Source: Gallionella sp.
GTDB lineage: Bacteria; Pseudomonadota; Gammaproteobacteria; Burkholderiales; Gallionellaceae
NCBI GenBank assembly: GCA_030652475.1
Contig: JAUSAO010000010.1
Coordinates: 20,457 to 84,456 of the forward strand
DNA length: 64,000 bases
Reading direction: 5' to 3'
Made by a program: the position numbers and the translations under genes. This document shows, piece after piece, positions 29,822 through 40,511 of this stretch; position 1 is the first letter of the stretch; every line of letters starts with the position of its first letter. The notes under the pieces are model-generated. The model made no database searches, was not told where the DNA came from, and saw nothing but the letters and a program-made list of their open reading frames with translations.

Positions 29822-31606
29822 ATGTGCGGTATTTGCGGTGAATTACGCTTCGATCAGCTTGCGCCCGACATGGAGGCGCTCAAGCGCATGACTGCGCGTC
29901 TGGCGCGGCGTGGGCCGGATCACGAGGGTTACTATAGCGATGGCCCGCTGGCAATGGGCCATCGGCGACTGGCGGTCATCGATCTTTCCAGCCACGCAGA
30001 CCAGCCCATGGTGGACGAAGACTTGCGTCTGGCACTGGTGTTCAACGGCACGATCTATAACTATAAAGAACTGCGCGCTGAATTACGGGAGATGGGCTAC
30101 GCGTTCTTTTCCGAGGGCGACACCGAGGTGATTCTCAAGGCGTATCACGCCTGGGGCGAGCAATGCGTGCAGCGCTTTTACGGCATGTTCGCCTTCGTCA
30201 TCTGGGATTTACGTGACAAATCACTGTTCCTTGCGCGCGACCGGCTGGGTATCAAACCGCTGTATCACACGCTGGACGCAGCCCGGCTGCGTTTTGCTTC
30301 TACGCCGCAAGCCTTGCTGGCGGGCGGTGGAGTGGATACCCGTCTCGATCTGCTGGCGCTGCATCAGCATTTTACCCTGCACGGCGTGGTGCCCGCCCCG
30401 CGTACGATACTTCAGGGAATAAAGAAATTGCCTCCTGCGCATACTTTGCGCTTTTCTGCATCAGGTGAGGTAACACAGCGTCGATATTGGACGCTGGATG
30501 CGACCCGACCCGAGCAAACGCTTTCCGAACAGGATTGGCTGGACGCAACGCGCACGGTATTGCGGCGTGCGGTGGAACGCCATCGTCTGGCCTCAGATGT
30601 GCCTATAGGCGTGCTGCTTTCGGGCGGACTGGATTCGAGCCTGTTGGTGGCGCTTCTGGCCGAGCATACGGATGAGCTGAACACGTTTTCCATAGGCTTC
30701 GAGCAAGTGGCTGGCGAGCAGGCAGACGAGTTTGAATATTCCGATTTTGTGGCCAAACTTTTTAATACCCGACATCACAAATTTTCATTACCCAACGCAG
30801 AAATGCTCGGCCATTTGCCGGATGTGATCGCGCAGATGTCCGAGCCGATGCCGAGTTACGATGTCGCCGCATTTTATCTGCTGGGTGAGCAGGTGTCACA
30901 CGAGCTTAAAGTGGTGCTGGCGGGGCAGGGCGCGGATGAGGTGTTCGGCGGCTACTTCTGGTATCCGCGCATGGCGGCGGAAAACGGCACACCCGTGGAG
31001 CGCTTTGCGCGTCATTACTTCGATCGCGATCATGCCGAATATCTGGAAATGATGACGGAAGATTACGATATCCCGGACGTTACTACCGCATGGGTGGAGG
31101 AGCAGTTGCAACAACCGGGTGCGGCTGAATTCCTCGACCAGGTTTTGCGTCTGGACGTAACGCGTTTGATGGTGGACGATCCGGTGAAACGCGTGGACAA
31201 CATGACGATGGCCTGGGGGCTGGAGGCGCGCGTGCCGTTTCTCGATCACGAGTTGGTGGAGTTGGCTGCAAAAATGCCGCCTGAACTGAAGCTGAAGGAG
31301 GGCGGCAAGTTTCCGATCAAGGCGGTGGCGCGCGGCCTCATTCCAGACGCGGTGATAGATCGCCCCAAGGGCTATTTTCCGGTGCCTGCGCTGAAGTATC
31401 TGCGCGGTGATTTCCTAGAACGGATACGCGGTATCCTGAATTCAGAGGCTTGTATCAGGCGTGGCCTGTATCGGCGCAGTTATGTGGAGAAATTACTCGC
31501 CGCGCCCGAAGTGCATCTGACGCGTATCCAGGGCAGCAAGTTGTGGCATCTTGCCTTGCTGGAATGGTGGCTGCAGATCAATGTGGATTCAGTAGCTAGT
31601 AGCTAG
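29822..31606 (+). CDS. Asparagine synthase-type glutamine amidotransferase, resembling N-acetylglutaminylglutamine amidotransferase
   Basis: MCGICGELRFD Ntn-Cys start; RRGPDHEGYY; LSGGLDSSLLVALLAEH PP-loop; KGYFPVPALKYLRG; GSKLWHLALLEWWLQ. Confidence 0.85.
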   Translation: MCGICGELRFDQLAPDMEALKRMTARLARRGPDHEGYYSDGPLAMGHRRLAVIDLSSHADQPMVDEDLRLALVFNGTIYNYKELRAELREMGYAFFSEGDTEVILKAYHAWGEQCVQRFYGMFAFVIWDLRDKSLFLARDRLGIKPLYHTLDAARLRFASTPQALLAGGGVDTRLDLLALHQHFTLHGVVPAPRTILQGIKKLPPAHTLRFSASGEVTQRRYWTLDATRPEQTLSEQDWLDATRTVLRRAVERHRLASDVPIGVLLSGGLDSSLLVALLAEHTDELNTFSIGFEQVAGEQADEFEYSDFVAKLFNTRHHKFSLPNAEMLGHLPDVIAQMSEPMPSYDVAAFYLLGEQVSHELKVVLAGQGADEVFGGYFWYPRMAAENGTPVERFARHYFDRDHAEYLEMMTEDYDIPDVTTAWVEEQLQQPGAAEFLDQVLRLDVTRLMVDDPVKRVDNMTMAWGLEARVPFLDHELVELAAKMPPELKLKEGGKFPIKAVARGLIPDAVIDRPKGYFPVPALKYLRGDFLERIRGILNSEACIRRGLYRRSYVEKLLAAPEVHLTRIQGSKLWHLALLEWWLQINVDSVASS

Positions 31607-31632
31607 TAGCTAGTAGCTAGTAGCTAGTAGCT
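31591..31632. repeat. Heptanucleotide tandem repeat (AGTAGCT)x6
   Basis: Six exact 7-bp units, holding the stop codons of both flanking convergent genes. Confidence 0.95.
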
Positions 31633-32774
31633 GGTTTTGTTGTCAGCCGCCAAAGCGAGGTCAGTTCTGCCGCACGCGCCAGGTGTAGCGGGTCGCTGGC
31701 GTCAGAAACGCGGGGGTGGTGCGGTTTTACATCGGTTTTCCCTATGACCTGCAAGCCGGCTGCAGTTATCGCGGCAAGCAGTTCGGTGCGCGTGCGCAGA
31801 CCCAGATGCTCGGCCAGGTCGGAGAGCACCAGCCAGCCTTCTCCTCCGGTCTCCAGATGTTCGGCCAGTCCATTGAGGAATCCGAGCAGCATGCGACTAT
31901 CCGGGTCGAATACGGCGTATTCAAGCGGCGAACTGGGCCGCGCCGGAACCCACGGTGGGTTGCATATGATCAAGGCTGCGCGTCCTTTCGGGAATAGGTT
32001 AGCCTGCATTACTTCAACTTGTGCGGTCAGTCCCAGACGCGTCAAATTTTCGCGCGCACAGGCCAGTGCGCGCTGATCCTGGTCGGTGGCGACGATGTGT
32101 TTTATGCCGCGCCGTGCCAGCACGGCGGCCAGTACGCCGCTGCCCGTGCCGATGTCGAAGGCGACGGATCGAACATCGGTCAGTTTGGGGAGGGGTGCAT
32201 CATTCACCAGGCCTACGTACTCGCCGCGTATTGGCGCAAATACGCCGTAATGCGGATGAATACGTGTATTTAGCGCGGGAACGTCGACGCCATTTTTGCG
32301 CCACTCGTGCGCCCCTATCAATCCCAGCAATCCGCGCAGCGGCGCAACATAGTGCTCTGTTGCAGTACCGTAAGCTTCCGTGCAAGCCTGATGCACATCG
32401 GGCGCGCGACGCAAAGGGATGCTGTGGTCGGCATTGAACGGCAGCAGCAACATGCCCAGAGTGCGGGCGCGCTGAGATTGAGCCTGACGATGCAGATGGA
32501 ATGCTTCGGAAGGGGAGGCGGCTATTTTTTTATTTTTTTTGGGTTTCTGGTTTGCGCGTCGTGTCATCGCCTGCAGCAGTTGGCGTGCGTTCTGAAAATC
32601 TCCGCGCCACAGCAGCGCGGTGCCTTCACAGGCCAAACGATAAGCGGCATCGGCGGTGATGCGATCATCGGCGATAAGCACTTTCCTGGGCGCTGGCGTG
32701 TCGCTTTCCGAGCGCCAGCGGGCAGCGTGATCTGCGCCTGATTCGTTCCAGTGGATTATCGGAAAGTCGTTCAT
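31617..32774 (-). CDS. SAM-dependent methyltransferase, HemK/RsmC-like N-methyltransferase fold
   Basis: FDIGTGSGVLAAVLARRG; IICNPPWVPARP. Confidence 0.85.
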   Translation of the reverse strand: MNDFPIIHWNESGADHAARWRSESDTPAPRKVLIADDRITADAAYRLACEGTALLWRGDFQNARQLLQAMTRRANQKPKKNKKIAASPSEAFHLHRQAQSQRARTLGMLLLPFNADHSIPLRRAPDVHQACTEAYGTATEHYVAPLRGLLGLIGAHEWRKNGVDVPALNTRIHPHYGVFAPIRGEYVGLVNDAPLPKLTDVRSVAFDIGTGSGVLAAVLARRGIKHIVATDQDQRALACARENLTRLGLTAQVEVMQANLFPKGRAALIICNPPWVPARPSSPLEYAVFDPDSRMLLGFLNGLAEHLETGGEGWLVLSDLAEHLGLRTRTELLAAITAAGLQVIGKTDVKPHHPRVSDASDPLHLARAAELTSLWRLTTKPATSY

Positions 32775-33635
32775 CTAACGGCCTTCCTCTCTTTTTAGCT
32801 GCTGATAGCGCAGTTTGGCAGCGTGATCGTCACGTGCCGACGTTATTTCGCGCATCACGGAGTTTACGTCAGCGTCCTGTTCGCGTTGCTCGAAGCGACC
32901 GGTCAGCGGTGTGTCGGGAAAAAGTTCGCCGCGCTGATAGATCGCCCATATTTCCTTGCCGTACTGTGTGGTGCGTAGTTCGGGTGCGAATTGGCCAAAA
33001 TAATTGGCCAGATTATCGACATCACGTTCCAACATGCGGCTGGCATTGTTGTTGGCTGCAGCATCCACAGCCTGCGGCAGGTCGATGATCACCGGACCAT
33101 GGGCATCGACCAGAATATTAAATTCGGACAGGTCGCCGTGGACGATACCCGCGCACAGCATCAGCACCACTTCGCGTATCAGTCTGGCGTGGAATTCCCG
33201 TGCCTGTTCCTCAGTCAATTCCAGGTCGTTAAGTCTGGGGGCGGCGGCACCGTCCGCATCGGTTACCAGTTCCATCAGCAGCACACCTTCATAAAAACCA
33301 AATGGGTGCGGAACGCGCACGCCTGCTGCAGCGAGTTTATACAAGGCGTCGACTTCGGCATGTTGCCAGGCTGTTTCCTGTTCCTTGCGGCCATAACGCG
33401 TGCCTTTTTCCATGGCGCGTGCCTGACGGCTGTTTTTTACCTTGCGCCCTTCGGTGTAGTGAACCGCCTGATGGAAGCCACGCTGGTTGGCTTCCTTGTA
33501 CACTTTGGCGCAACGGACTTCGTCGCCGCACTGCACGACATAGACGGTGGCTTCTTTGCCGCTCATAAGCTGACGCAAGACCATGTCTACCAGGCCATCC
33601 TCAACGAGGGGAACTATTCTCTTCGGTGTTTTCAT
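32775..33635 (-). CDS. RIO1-family serine protein kinase
   Basis: MSGKEATVYVV; LCAGIVHGDLSEFNILVDAHGPVIIDLPQAVDAAANNNA. Confidence 0.9.
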   Translation of the reverse strand: MKTPKRIVPLVEDGLVDMVLRQLMSGKEATVYVVQCGDEVRCAKVYKEANQRGFHQAVHYTEGRKVKNSRQARAMEKGTRYGRKEQETAWQHAEVDALYKLAAAGVRVPHPFGFYEGVLLMELVTDADGAAAPRLNDLELTEEQAREFHARLIREVVLMLCAGIVHGDLSEFNILVDAHGPVIIDLPQAVDAAANNNASRMLERDVDNLANYFGQFAPELRTTQYGKEIWAIYQRGELFPDTPLTGRFEQREQDADVNSVMREITSARDDHAAKLRYQQLKREEGR

Positions 33636-33642
33636 CGCGGTT

Positions 33643-34566
33643 TTATGATTCGTCTGGCTCGCCGCGTAGCGAGTGTACACGGGGTTTTACCGGATTTTCC
33701 AGTGCGTATTTGATCATCGCCTCGCGCGTCGCGGGTGATTCAAGGCTGATTCTACCCAGCTTGCCAGCGCGATATTCGGTCAGCAGGATGATAGACGCTT
33801 TTTCCATATCCAGTTCGCCGCCACGGCCTTTGAGCAGACAGCCCCGTTTTCTGGCGACTGCTTCGATCAGGCCGATGCCGTCCATTTCGCTGACATCAAG
33901 GCCAAAGCGTTCGGCGAGACGTTGCGGATAACGCGCCAGCAGGTTATTGGCGAGGTGTTCGGCGATTTCTTCCTCAATCACGGCGTTGCGTCCGATGGCG
34001 TGTATTGCGGCGAGCATAAAGCCGTCTTCTTCATGCTCGATCTTCGGCCACATCAGGCCGGGGGAGTCGGTCAACGTCATGTGATCGTTAATTTTGTGGC
34101 ACTGTTGTGATTTGGTCACGGCGGGTTCGTCGCCAACATTGGCGACGCGTCGTTTGAGCAGCATGTTCATCAGCGTTGATTTGCCGACGTTGGGTATGCC
34201 CATAATCATCATGCGTAGCGGCTTGTGGTTGTTGTCGCGGTGCGGGGCGAGCGGCTGGCATAGCCTGGGCACGCGCGCAGCATCAGTCGCGCTTTTACAG
34301 CTGAGTGCAACGGCATTAACACCTTCCTGCCTGTTGTAGAAGTCCAGCCATTGTTGCGTGGTGTCAGGATCAGCAAGATCGATTTTATTAAGTATCTTCA
34401 GGCAGGGGCGCTGGCGGTGTTCGCGCAACTCCCTGATCATCGGATTGCAGCTCGCCTCGGGTGCACGCGCATCCAGCACTTCGATGATGACATCGGTGTG
34501 CTCCATTGTTTCAGCCGCTTTTCTGCGCGCCGAGGTCATGTGACCGGGAAACCATTGTATTGCCAT
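33643..34566 (-). CDS. YlqF/RbgA-family ribosome biogenesis GTPase
   Basis: IQWFPGHMTSARR; circularly permuted GTPase motifs NKIDLAD then GIPNVGKSTLMN. Confidence 0.93.
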   Translation of the reverse strand: MAIQWFPGHMTSARRKAAETMEHTDVIIEVLDARAPEASCNPMIRELREHRQRPCLKILNKIDLADPDTTQQWLDFYNRQEGVNAVALSCKSATDAARVPRLCQPLAPHRDNNHKPLRMMIMGIPNVGKSTLMNMLLKRRVANVGDEPAVTKSQQCHKINDHMTLTDSPGLMWPKIEHEEDGFMLAAIHAIGRNAVIEEEIAEHLANNLLARYPQRLAERFGLDVSEMDGIGLIEAVARKRGCLLKGRGGELDMEKASIILLTEYRAGKLGRISLESPATREAMIKYALENPVKPRVHSLRGEPDES

Positions 34567-34587
34567 GAGAGATTTGCGCCTTTAAAT

Positions 34588-35313
34588 TTATTTGGTGAAT
34601 GGTGCTGTCAGCAACGCCATTTGCGATGCGTCCAGATAACACCATTCGCCTGCGGATAGTTGCAGCGCATCAAGTCTGAGGTTGCCGATCTGCGAACGGG
34701 TTAGTGCGGTGCAATGATTCCCGGCCGCCGCCAGCATGCGCTTGACCTGATGGTATTTGCCCTGTTCCAGCACGATTTCCAGATGATTTTCGTCCATCAT
34801 CCGGCAAGTCTCAGCTGCCAGCGGTGCAGGCTCATCGTGCAATTTAACGCCTGTTAACAACAGTTCGATCAGTTCGGGTGTCACCGGGTCATGTGTGGCG
34901 GCAACATAGACCTTGGGGACATGATGTTTGGGTGAAGACTGGCTGTGGATGAACGCACCATCATCCGACATCAGCAACAAGCCGGTGGTGTCGTGATCGA
35001 GTCGGCCAACCGGCTGCACATCGCGCCGGGTAAATTGATCCGGCAGGATGGTCAACACGCCGGGATGATGGCTGGGCTTGCGGGAACATTCAAAATTCGC
35101 CGGTTTGTTCAGGGCGACATACACATGTTCACGATAGTTCCAGAGTTCGTCGAGAACCGTGAATTCCAGCTTGTCTGTTTCAATTTGGATATTCGTGTCG
35201 GTGAAAATCGTGCCTGCGATACTGACTTCGCCACGTGCGATCAATTCGCGGCACCACTTGCGCGTGCCAAAGCCCTGCGTGTGCAGAATGCGGTCTAAGG
35301 TTAATTTACTCAT
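34588..35313 (-). CDS. rsuA: 16S rRNA pseudouridine synthase (RsuA family)
   Basis: S4 domain; QPVGRLDHDTTGLLLMSDDG; EGKYHQVKRMLAAAGN-like motif. Confidence 0.9.
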   Translation of the reverse strand: MSKLTLDRILHTQGFGTRKWCRELIARGEVSIAGTIFTDTNIQIETDKLEFTVLDELWNYREHVYVALNKPANFECSRKPSHHPGVLTILPDQFTRRDVQPVGRLDHDTTGLLLMSDDGAFIHSQSSPKHHVPKVYVAATHDPVTPELIELLLTGVKLHDEPAPLAAETCRMMDENHLEIVLEQGKYHQVKRMLAAAGNHCTALTRSQIGNLRLDALQLSAGEWCYLDASQMALLTAPFTK

Positions 35314-35387
35314 CTTGTAACTTTAACAGAATCGTGACGCTATCGTGAATATCGCTCACCAGTCAACACACCTGCTAGAATCACAAA

Positions 35388-35669
35388 ATGCAACCCACTG
35401 TCCTGATCAATCAACACCGCCAGACCGCACTTGTCGTTGCCGCGAGTGGCAAGAAATTGCTGGTCGTGGAATTGCTCAAGGGTAAATTGACTGTCACCGC
35501 CTTGTCTGCGAAAGACATCGAGAGGCGCGGTTACAATGTCAGCGACTACCCGCCCGTGCAAGCGGCGCAAGCCTATTTGGCCCACGCGGCCGGTGTAAGC
35601 GAGCGCGCCAGAGGCTATCTGCAAGAAGTGGTAAGAGGGGAATTTTCCGGCGTATTGACCTTCGAGTAA
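35388..35669 (+). CDS. Small hypothetical protein
   Basis: 93-aa ORF with coherent composition; no recognised family. Confidence 0.5.
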   Translation: MQPTVLINQHRQTALVVAASGKKLLVVELLKGKLTVTALSAKDIERRGYNVSDYPPVQAAQAYLAHAAGVSERARGYLQEVVRGEFSGVLTFE

Positions 35670-35686
35670 ATTTAACGTCAATGCGG

Positions 35687-36070
35687 CTAACCCGGAAATT
35701 TGCCGTCCACATATAACCAGTGCCCATCTTCACGCACGAACCGGCTTATTTCGTGTAGCTTGTGAGCGCGTCCAGCGGTTTTATAACGTGCGATGAATTC
35801 CACTGTTGCGCGGTCTGAAGATTCCACGGCGTGTTTTTTCACTTGCAGGCCCAGCCACTTTGTCGTTTCGCCTGCAAGATTGAGCGTTGCCGGACGTGTG
35901 CCGGGATGCCAGGTGGCGAGCAGATAGCCTTCCAGTTTCAATACGTAAGCGCTGTAGCGCGAGCGCATTAGCGTTTCTGCATCCGGTGCAGGTGCGCCGT
36001 TGTGATAGCCGCCGCAGCAATTCGCATAGTCTCCCCCGCCGCAGGGGCAGGCGCTTAGTTTTGTTCCCAT
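35687..36070 (-). CDS. YchJ family protein with SEC-C-like zinc motif
   Basis: CPCGGGDYANCCGGYHNG; LMRSRYSAYVL; LATWHPGTRP. Confidence 0.9.
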   Translation of the reverse strand: MGTKLSACPCGGGDYANCCGGYHNGAPAPDAETLMRSRYSAYVLKLEGYLLATWHPGTRPATLNLAGETTKWLGLQVKKHAVESSDRATVEFIARYKTAGRAHKLHEISRFVREDGHWLYVDGKFPG

Positions 36071-36624
36071 GACTGGCCGGATGGCAGTTTGCCATGCCAC
36101 ACCACGGGTTCGATTTCCACTACACCGTCTTCGCTGGTCATCATTAGGCCTCCCTCCTGCAGTGTGCATTGCAGTTGCATGGTGCGGTCGGCCAGTTTCG
36201 CCAGCGCCTGAGTGTCGTCGCTTGGTAATCTGAGCACGGTGAGATTGTTCAGGCGCGTCAGTTTGCTGCGATTTTCATTCCACCAAATGTCGGCAGCACG
36301 TCCGTAACTGATTACCACTACTTGTGTCGAGCGGCCACAGGCTTTGCGAATGGCGCGTTCGTCGGGCAAGCCGACTACGATCCAGCGTTCAATCGCACCC
36401 GTCAGATCTTTTTGCCACAGGTCGGGTTCGTCATCGCCGCTGATGCCCTGAGCAAAGGTCAATGCTGGGTCGGCATACAGCGCGAAAGCGAACAAACGTA
36501 CCATCATGCGTTCCTCGGTTTCGGAAGGGTGCTGCGCCAGTGTCAATGCGTGGTCGGCGTAGTAATAGCGACCCATGTCGGCGATCTGTAGGGCGGCTTT
36601 GAAAACGGTTGCTTTGATGGCCAT
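36055..36624 (-). CDS. YaeQ family protein
   Basis: MAIKATVFKAALQIADMGRYYYADHALTLAQHPSETEERMMVRLFAFALYA. Confidence 0.93.
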   Translation of the reverse strand: MAIKATVFKAALQIADMGRYYYADHALTLAQHPSETEERMMVRLFAFALYADPALTFAQGISGDDEPDLWQKDLTGAIERWIVVGLPDERAIRKACGRSTQVVVISYGRAADIWWNENRSKLTRLNNLTVLRLPSDDTQALAKLADRTMQLQCTLQEGGLMMTSEDGVVEIEPVVWHGKLPSGQSWEQN

Positions 36625-36744
36625 GTGATTCGTACGAAAAATTAGCAGACGCGCATTCTAGCAGGGGCTTACAGCTTGAATGGTATTGCACAGCCGTTCC
36701 GTCTATAATTCGCCTCCTTTTGCTTTGTCATGCCCCTAATCAAG

Positions 36745-37998
36745 ATGCAGCTGTTTGCCTTTGGCCTTAATCATCAAACTGCGCCGCTCGCCGTGCGCGA
36801 GCAGGTTGCGTTCAATGTGGACGGGATGGAGAACGCACTGCGCGATCTGGTGGAAAACGGCGCGGCAAAAGAAGCTACCATTCTGTCCACCTGCAACCGT
36901 ATGGAGTTGTATTGCAACGCTGCGCAACCCGACCATGCGATCGACTGGCTGGCGCAATATCACAACCTGCCGCGTAAAGATCTTGAGCCCTATCTTTATT
37001 CCCTGCCGCGCGAGCAGGCCGTCAAGCATTCGTTCCGTGTGGCCAGTGGCCTGGATTCGATGGTGTTGGGCGAGCCGCAAATTCTGGGTCAGATGAAACA
37101 GGCCGTGCGTCAGGCCGAGCAGGCGGGCACGATGGGCATCCTGCTGCACAAGTTGTTTCAAAATACCTTTTCGGTCGCCAAACAAGTGCGCACCGAGACT
37201 GAAATCGGTGCAAACCTGGTTTCGATGGCTGCGGCTGCGGTGCGTCTGGCCGAACGCATTTTCCCAAGTATCAGTGATCAAAACGTATTGTTTATCGGCG
37301 CGGGCGAGATGATTGAGCTCAACGCAGTGTATTTCGCGGCGCGTAACCCGAAGCGCATCACTGTCGCCAACCGCACACTGGAACGCGCGCAGACGCTGGC
37401 GCGGCAGTTTAATGGTCACGCTATCACACTGTCGGATTTGCCGGAACAGCTGGCGCTGAACGATATTATCGTGACCTGCACCGCCAGCCAGTTGCCCATT
37501 CTGGGCAAGGGTATGGTGGAGCGCGCACTGAAAACTCGCCGGCACAAGCCGCTGTTTATCGTGGATCTGGCCGTGCCGCGCGACGTTGAAACGGAAGTAT
37601 CTGATTTAAATGATGTTTTCCTGTACTCCGTGGATGACATCGCCGAGGTGGTCAAGGACGGTCTTGAAGCGCGTCAGGGTGCGGTCAAGGAAGCCGAAGT
37701 CATCATTGATGCAGGGGTGTCTGATTTTATCCATTGGATGGAATCGCGCGAAGTGGTGCCGACTATACGCGCCCTGCGCGATCATGCTGAACAGAGTCGC
37801 AATCAGGAGCTGGAAAAAGCCATGCGCCTGCTGGCACGCGGCGAGAGCCCGGAAAAGGTGCTGGAAGCAATGAGCCGGGGACTGACCAATAAATTCCTGC
37901 ATGCGCCTACCAAAGCTCTGAATCAGGCGCAGGGGGTAGACAGGGAGAACTTCCTCGAAGTGGTTCATCGTTTGTATCACTTGAACACTGAAGAATAA
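36745..37998 (+). CDS. hemA: Glutamyl-tRNA reductase
   Basis: [35 protein letters not shown]-like NAD motif. Confidence 0.97.
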   Translation: MQLFAFGLNHQTAPLAVREQVAFNVDGMENALRDLVENGAAKEATILSTCNRMELYCNAAQPDHAIDWLAQYHNLPRKDLEPYLYSLPREQAVKHSFRVASGLDSMVLGEPQILGQMKQAVRQAEQAGTMGILLHKLFQNTFSVAKQVRTETEIGANLVSMAAAAVRLAERIFPSISDQNVLFIGAGEMIELNAVYFAARNPKRITVANRTLERAQTLARQFNGHAITLSDLPEQLALNDIIVTCTASQLPILGKGMVERALKTRRHKPLFIVDLAVPRDVETEVSDLNDVFLYSVDDIAEVVKDGLEARQGAVKEAEVIIDAGVSDFIHWMESREVVPTIRALRDHAEQSRNQELEKAMRLLARGESPEKVLEAMSRGLTNKFLHAPTKALNQAQGVDRENFLEVVHRLYHLNTEE

Positions 37999-38010
37999 TC
38001 CGCGCGCCGA

Positions 38011-39099
38011 ATGAAAAAAAATATAGCTACTAAACTCGCACAGCTGAGCGAGCGCCTGACGGAAGTCAATCAACTGCTGAGCACTGAAGAAGCCACACGG
38101 GATATGGATTCGTACCGCAAGCTGAACCGCGAACGCGCCGAGCTCGAACCTGTGGTGGCGCTGTTTCATGCCTATCAAGCCTGTGAGGGTGACATCGAAG
38201 CCGCACGGGAAATGGCGGAAGATCCTGAAATGCGCGAATTTGCCGATGCCGAGATCAAGGAAGGCGAAGTGCGACTGGCGCAACTGGATGGCGAATTGCA
38301 GACACAGCTGTTGCCTAAAGATCCCAATGACGAGCGCAGCGTGTTTCTGGAAGTGCGTGCCGGTACGGGCGGAGACGAGGCCGCACTGTTTGCCGGCGAC
38401 CTGTTTCGCATGTATTCGCGCTTTGCCGAACGTCGTCGCTGGCAAGTCGAAGTGATTTCGGAGAGTCCCGGTGAGATGGGCGGTTACAAGGAAATTATCG
38501 CCCGTATCGCGGGGCAGGGTGCATATTCTGTGCTGAAATTTGAATCCGGTGCGCACCGCGTGCAGCGCGTCCCGGCCACAGAGACTCAGGGGCGCGTGCA
38601 TACTTCGGCTTGTACCGTGGCAGTGATGCCGGAAGTGGACGAAGTGGATGACGTGGTGCTGAATCCCGCTGATCTGCGCATCGACACGTTCCGCGCTTCC
38701 GGGGCGGGCGGGCAGCATATCAATAAGACCGATTCGGCGGTGCGCATCACTCACCTGCCGACAGGGGTGGTGGTGGAATGCCAGGATGGCCGTTCACAGC
38801 ATCAGAACAAGGCGCAGGCGATGCGCGTGTTGTGCGCACGGATCAAGGATGCTCAGGTGCGTGCGCAGAATGCCGAAACGGCCGCCACGCGCAAGAGCCT
38901 GGTGGGCAGCGGTGATCGTTCCGAACGCATCCGTACCTATAATTACCCGCAAGGGCGCATCACCGATCACCGCATCAATCTCACCTTGTACAAGATGGAC
39001 CAGATCATGGATGGCGACATCAGCGAACTCAGCGGAGCGCTTATGGCTGAACATCAGGCGGAGCAGCTCGCCGCGATGGCGGAAGATGTCAGTTTCTAA
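38011..39099 (+). CDS. prfA: Peptide chain release factor 1
   Basis: GGQ motif [42 protein letters not shown]. Confidence 0.97.
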   Translation: MKKNIATKLAQLSERLTEVNQLLSTEEATRDMDSYRKLNRERAELEPVVALFHAYQACEGDIEAAREMAEDPEMREFADAEIKEGEVRLAQLDGELQTQLLPKDPNDERSVFLEVRAGTGGDEAALFAGDLFRMYSRFAERRRWQVEVISESPGEMGGYKEIIARIAGQGAYSVLKFESGAHRVQRVPATETQGRVHTSACTVAVMPEVDEVDDVVLNPADLRIDTFRASGAGGQHINKTDSAVRITHLPTGVVVECQDGRSQHQNKAQAMRVLCARIKDAQVRAQNAETAATRKSLVGSGDRSERIRTYNYPQGRITDHRINLTLYKMDQIMDGDISELSGALMAEHQAEQLAAMAEDVSF

Positions 39100-39105
39100 T
39101 TGGGC

Positions 39106-39966
39106 ATGACGCTCAGCCTCGCTGAAACAGTACGGCTGCACGGCAAACAGCTGCAAACCACGCTGAATCTGGATGCCAGTACTGCACGCATCGAGGTGCA
39201 ATGCCTGTTACAAGCCGTATTGCAGGTGAATCGTGCTTATCTGCTTACCTATCCCGAACGCATCCTGAATGAAGCTGATCATGCGCGATACAACGCGCTG
39301 TTTGATCGGCGGCTGCAGGGCGAGCCCATAGCCTATCTGCTCGGCGAACGTGAATTCTTCGGATTGACGTTCAAGGTCACGCCCGCCACACTGATTCCGC
39401 GCCCCGATACCGAGTTGCTGGTCGAGCTGGCGTTGCAGCATATACCGCAACGCGGCACTGTGCTGGACATGGGGGCGGGCAGCGGTGCCATTGCGCTGTC
39501 CATCGCGCATCAGCGTCCGGATGCGGTGGTGGTCGCGGTGGATGCTTCCACGGCTGCGCTGGGGGTGGCCGCCGAAAATGCGCAACGACTCGGCATAAGT
39601 AACGTGCATTTTCTGCATAGTGACTGGTTTGCTGCACTGGCAGGAGAACGCTTTGACCTGATTGTTTCCAATCCGCCTTATATTGAAGCGAATGATGCTC
39701 ATCTGGGGCGGGGAGACGTGCGCTTCGAGCCGCTAAGCGCCTTGGCATCGGGTGCGGACGGGTTGGACGATATCCGCCGCATCTGTGCCGACGCTCGCGC
39801 CCACTTGCATTCCGGCGGCTGGCTGATGTTTGAACATGGCTATGATCAGGCAGAGCGCGTACGCTGGTTGCTGCAACAAAGCGGATTTTCCGAGGTGTCC
39901 TCGGCATGTGATTTGGCAGGGATTGAACGCGTGACGGTTGGCCGGGTTCGAGTCCAAGACGCTTGA
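39106..39966 (+). CDS. prmC: Release factor glutamine N5-methyltransferase
   Basis: VLDMGAGSGAIALSIA; IVSNPPYIEANDAHL; follows prfA. Confidence 0.95.
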   Translation: MTLSLAETVRLHGKQLQTTLNLDASTARIEVQCLLQAVLQVNRAYLLTYPERILNEADHARYNALFDRRLQGEPIAYLLGEREFFGLTFKVTPATLIPRPDTELLVELALQHIPQRGTVLDMGAGSGAIALSIAHQRPDAVVVAVDASTAALGVAAENAQRLGISNVHFLHSDWFAALAGERFDLIVSNPPYIEANDAHLGRGDVRFEPLSALASGADGLDDIRRICADARAHLHSGGWLMFEHGYDQAERVRWLLQQSGFSEVSSACDLAGIERVTVGRVRVQDA

Positions 39967-40020
39967 CGCTGGAGCAGGAGTTCTGGGATAATTCCCGATC
40001 AATTAATTAAGGTAATAGCC

Positions 40021-40353
40021 ATGACTACAGATATCCAGCAACGTATCCATGAACAGGTCACCAATAATGACGTCGTGCTCTACATCAAAGGCACGGCGAA
40101 ATTCCCGCAATGCGGCTATTCTGCCAATGTCGTGCGTATTCTGAATGCGCTGGGTGTGCAAAATTTCCTGGCGGTGAATGTGTTTGACGACCCTGAAATG
40201 GTTCCCGGTCTCGTGAAATATGCCAGCTGGCCGACACTACCGCAGTGCTACATCCGGGGCGAGTTCGTTGGTGGTTCGGATATCATGACCGAAATGTATC
40301 AAAGCGGCGAACTGAAACAATTGCTGGCTGGACAGGTTTCGGCAGGCGAATAG
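40021..40353 (+). CDS. grxD: Monothiol glutaredoxin (Grx4 family)
   Basis: KGTAKFPQCGYSANVVRIL (CGYS-type site); SWPTLPQCYIRGEFVGGSDIMTEM. Confidence 0.92.
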   Translation: MTTDIQQRIHEQVTNNDVVLYIKGTAKFPQCGYSANVVRILNALGVQNFLAVNVFDDPEMVPGLVKYASWPTLPQCYIRGEFVGGSDIMTEMYQSGELKQLLAGQVSAGE

Positions 40354-40473
40354 ACCGAATGGCCTAGATAATCCGGTCTATATGAAAAACAGGAGTGTGC
40401 AGATATAGTTTGCTCCGAGTGTTGGAAGTCGTCGTTGTTGATAACGCAGCCTTCCCAAACTCTCCTCCTTTTG

Positions 40474-40500
40474 GGCGACCTTATGGTCGCCTGTTTTTTT
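40474..40500 (+). terminator. Rho-independent terminator
   Basis: GGCGACC-ttat-GGTCGCC-tgttttttt. Confidence 0.85.
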
Positions 40501-40511
40501 GCCTGCAATAG

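Noticed and set aside
37606-38754. 382-aa minus-strand ORF antisense to hemA/prfA
   Set aside because: Overlaps two highly conserved genes; antisense composition, no recognisable domain.
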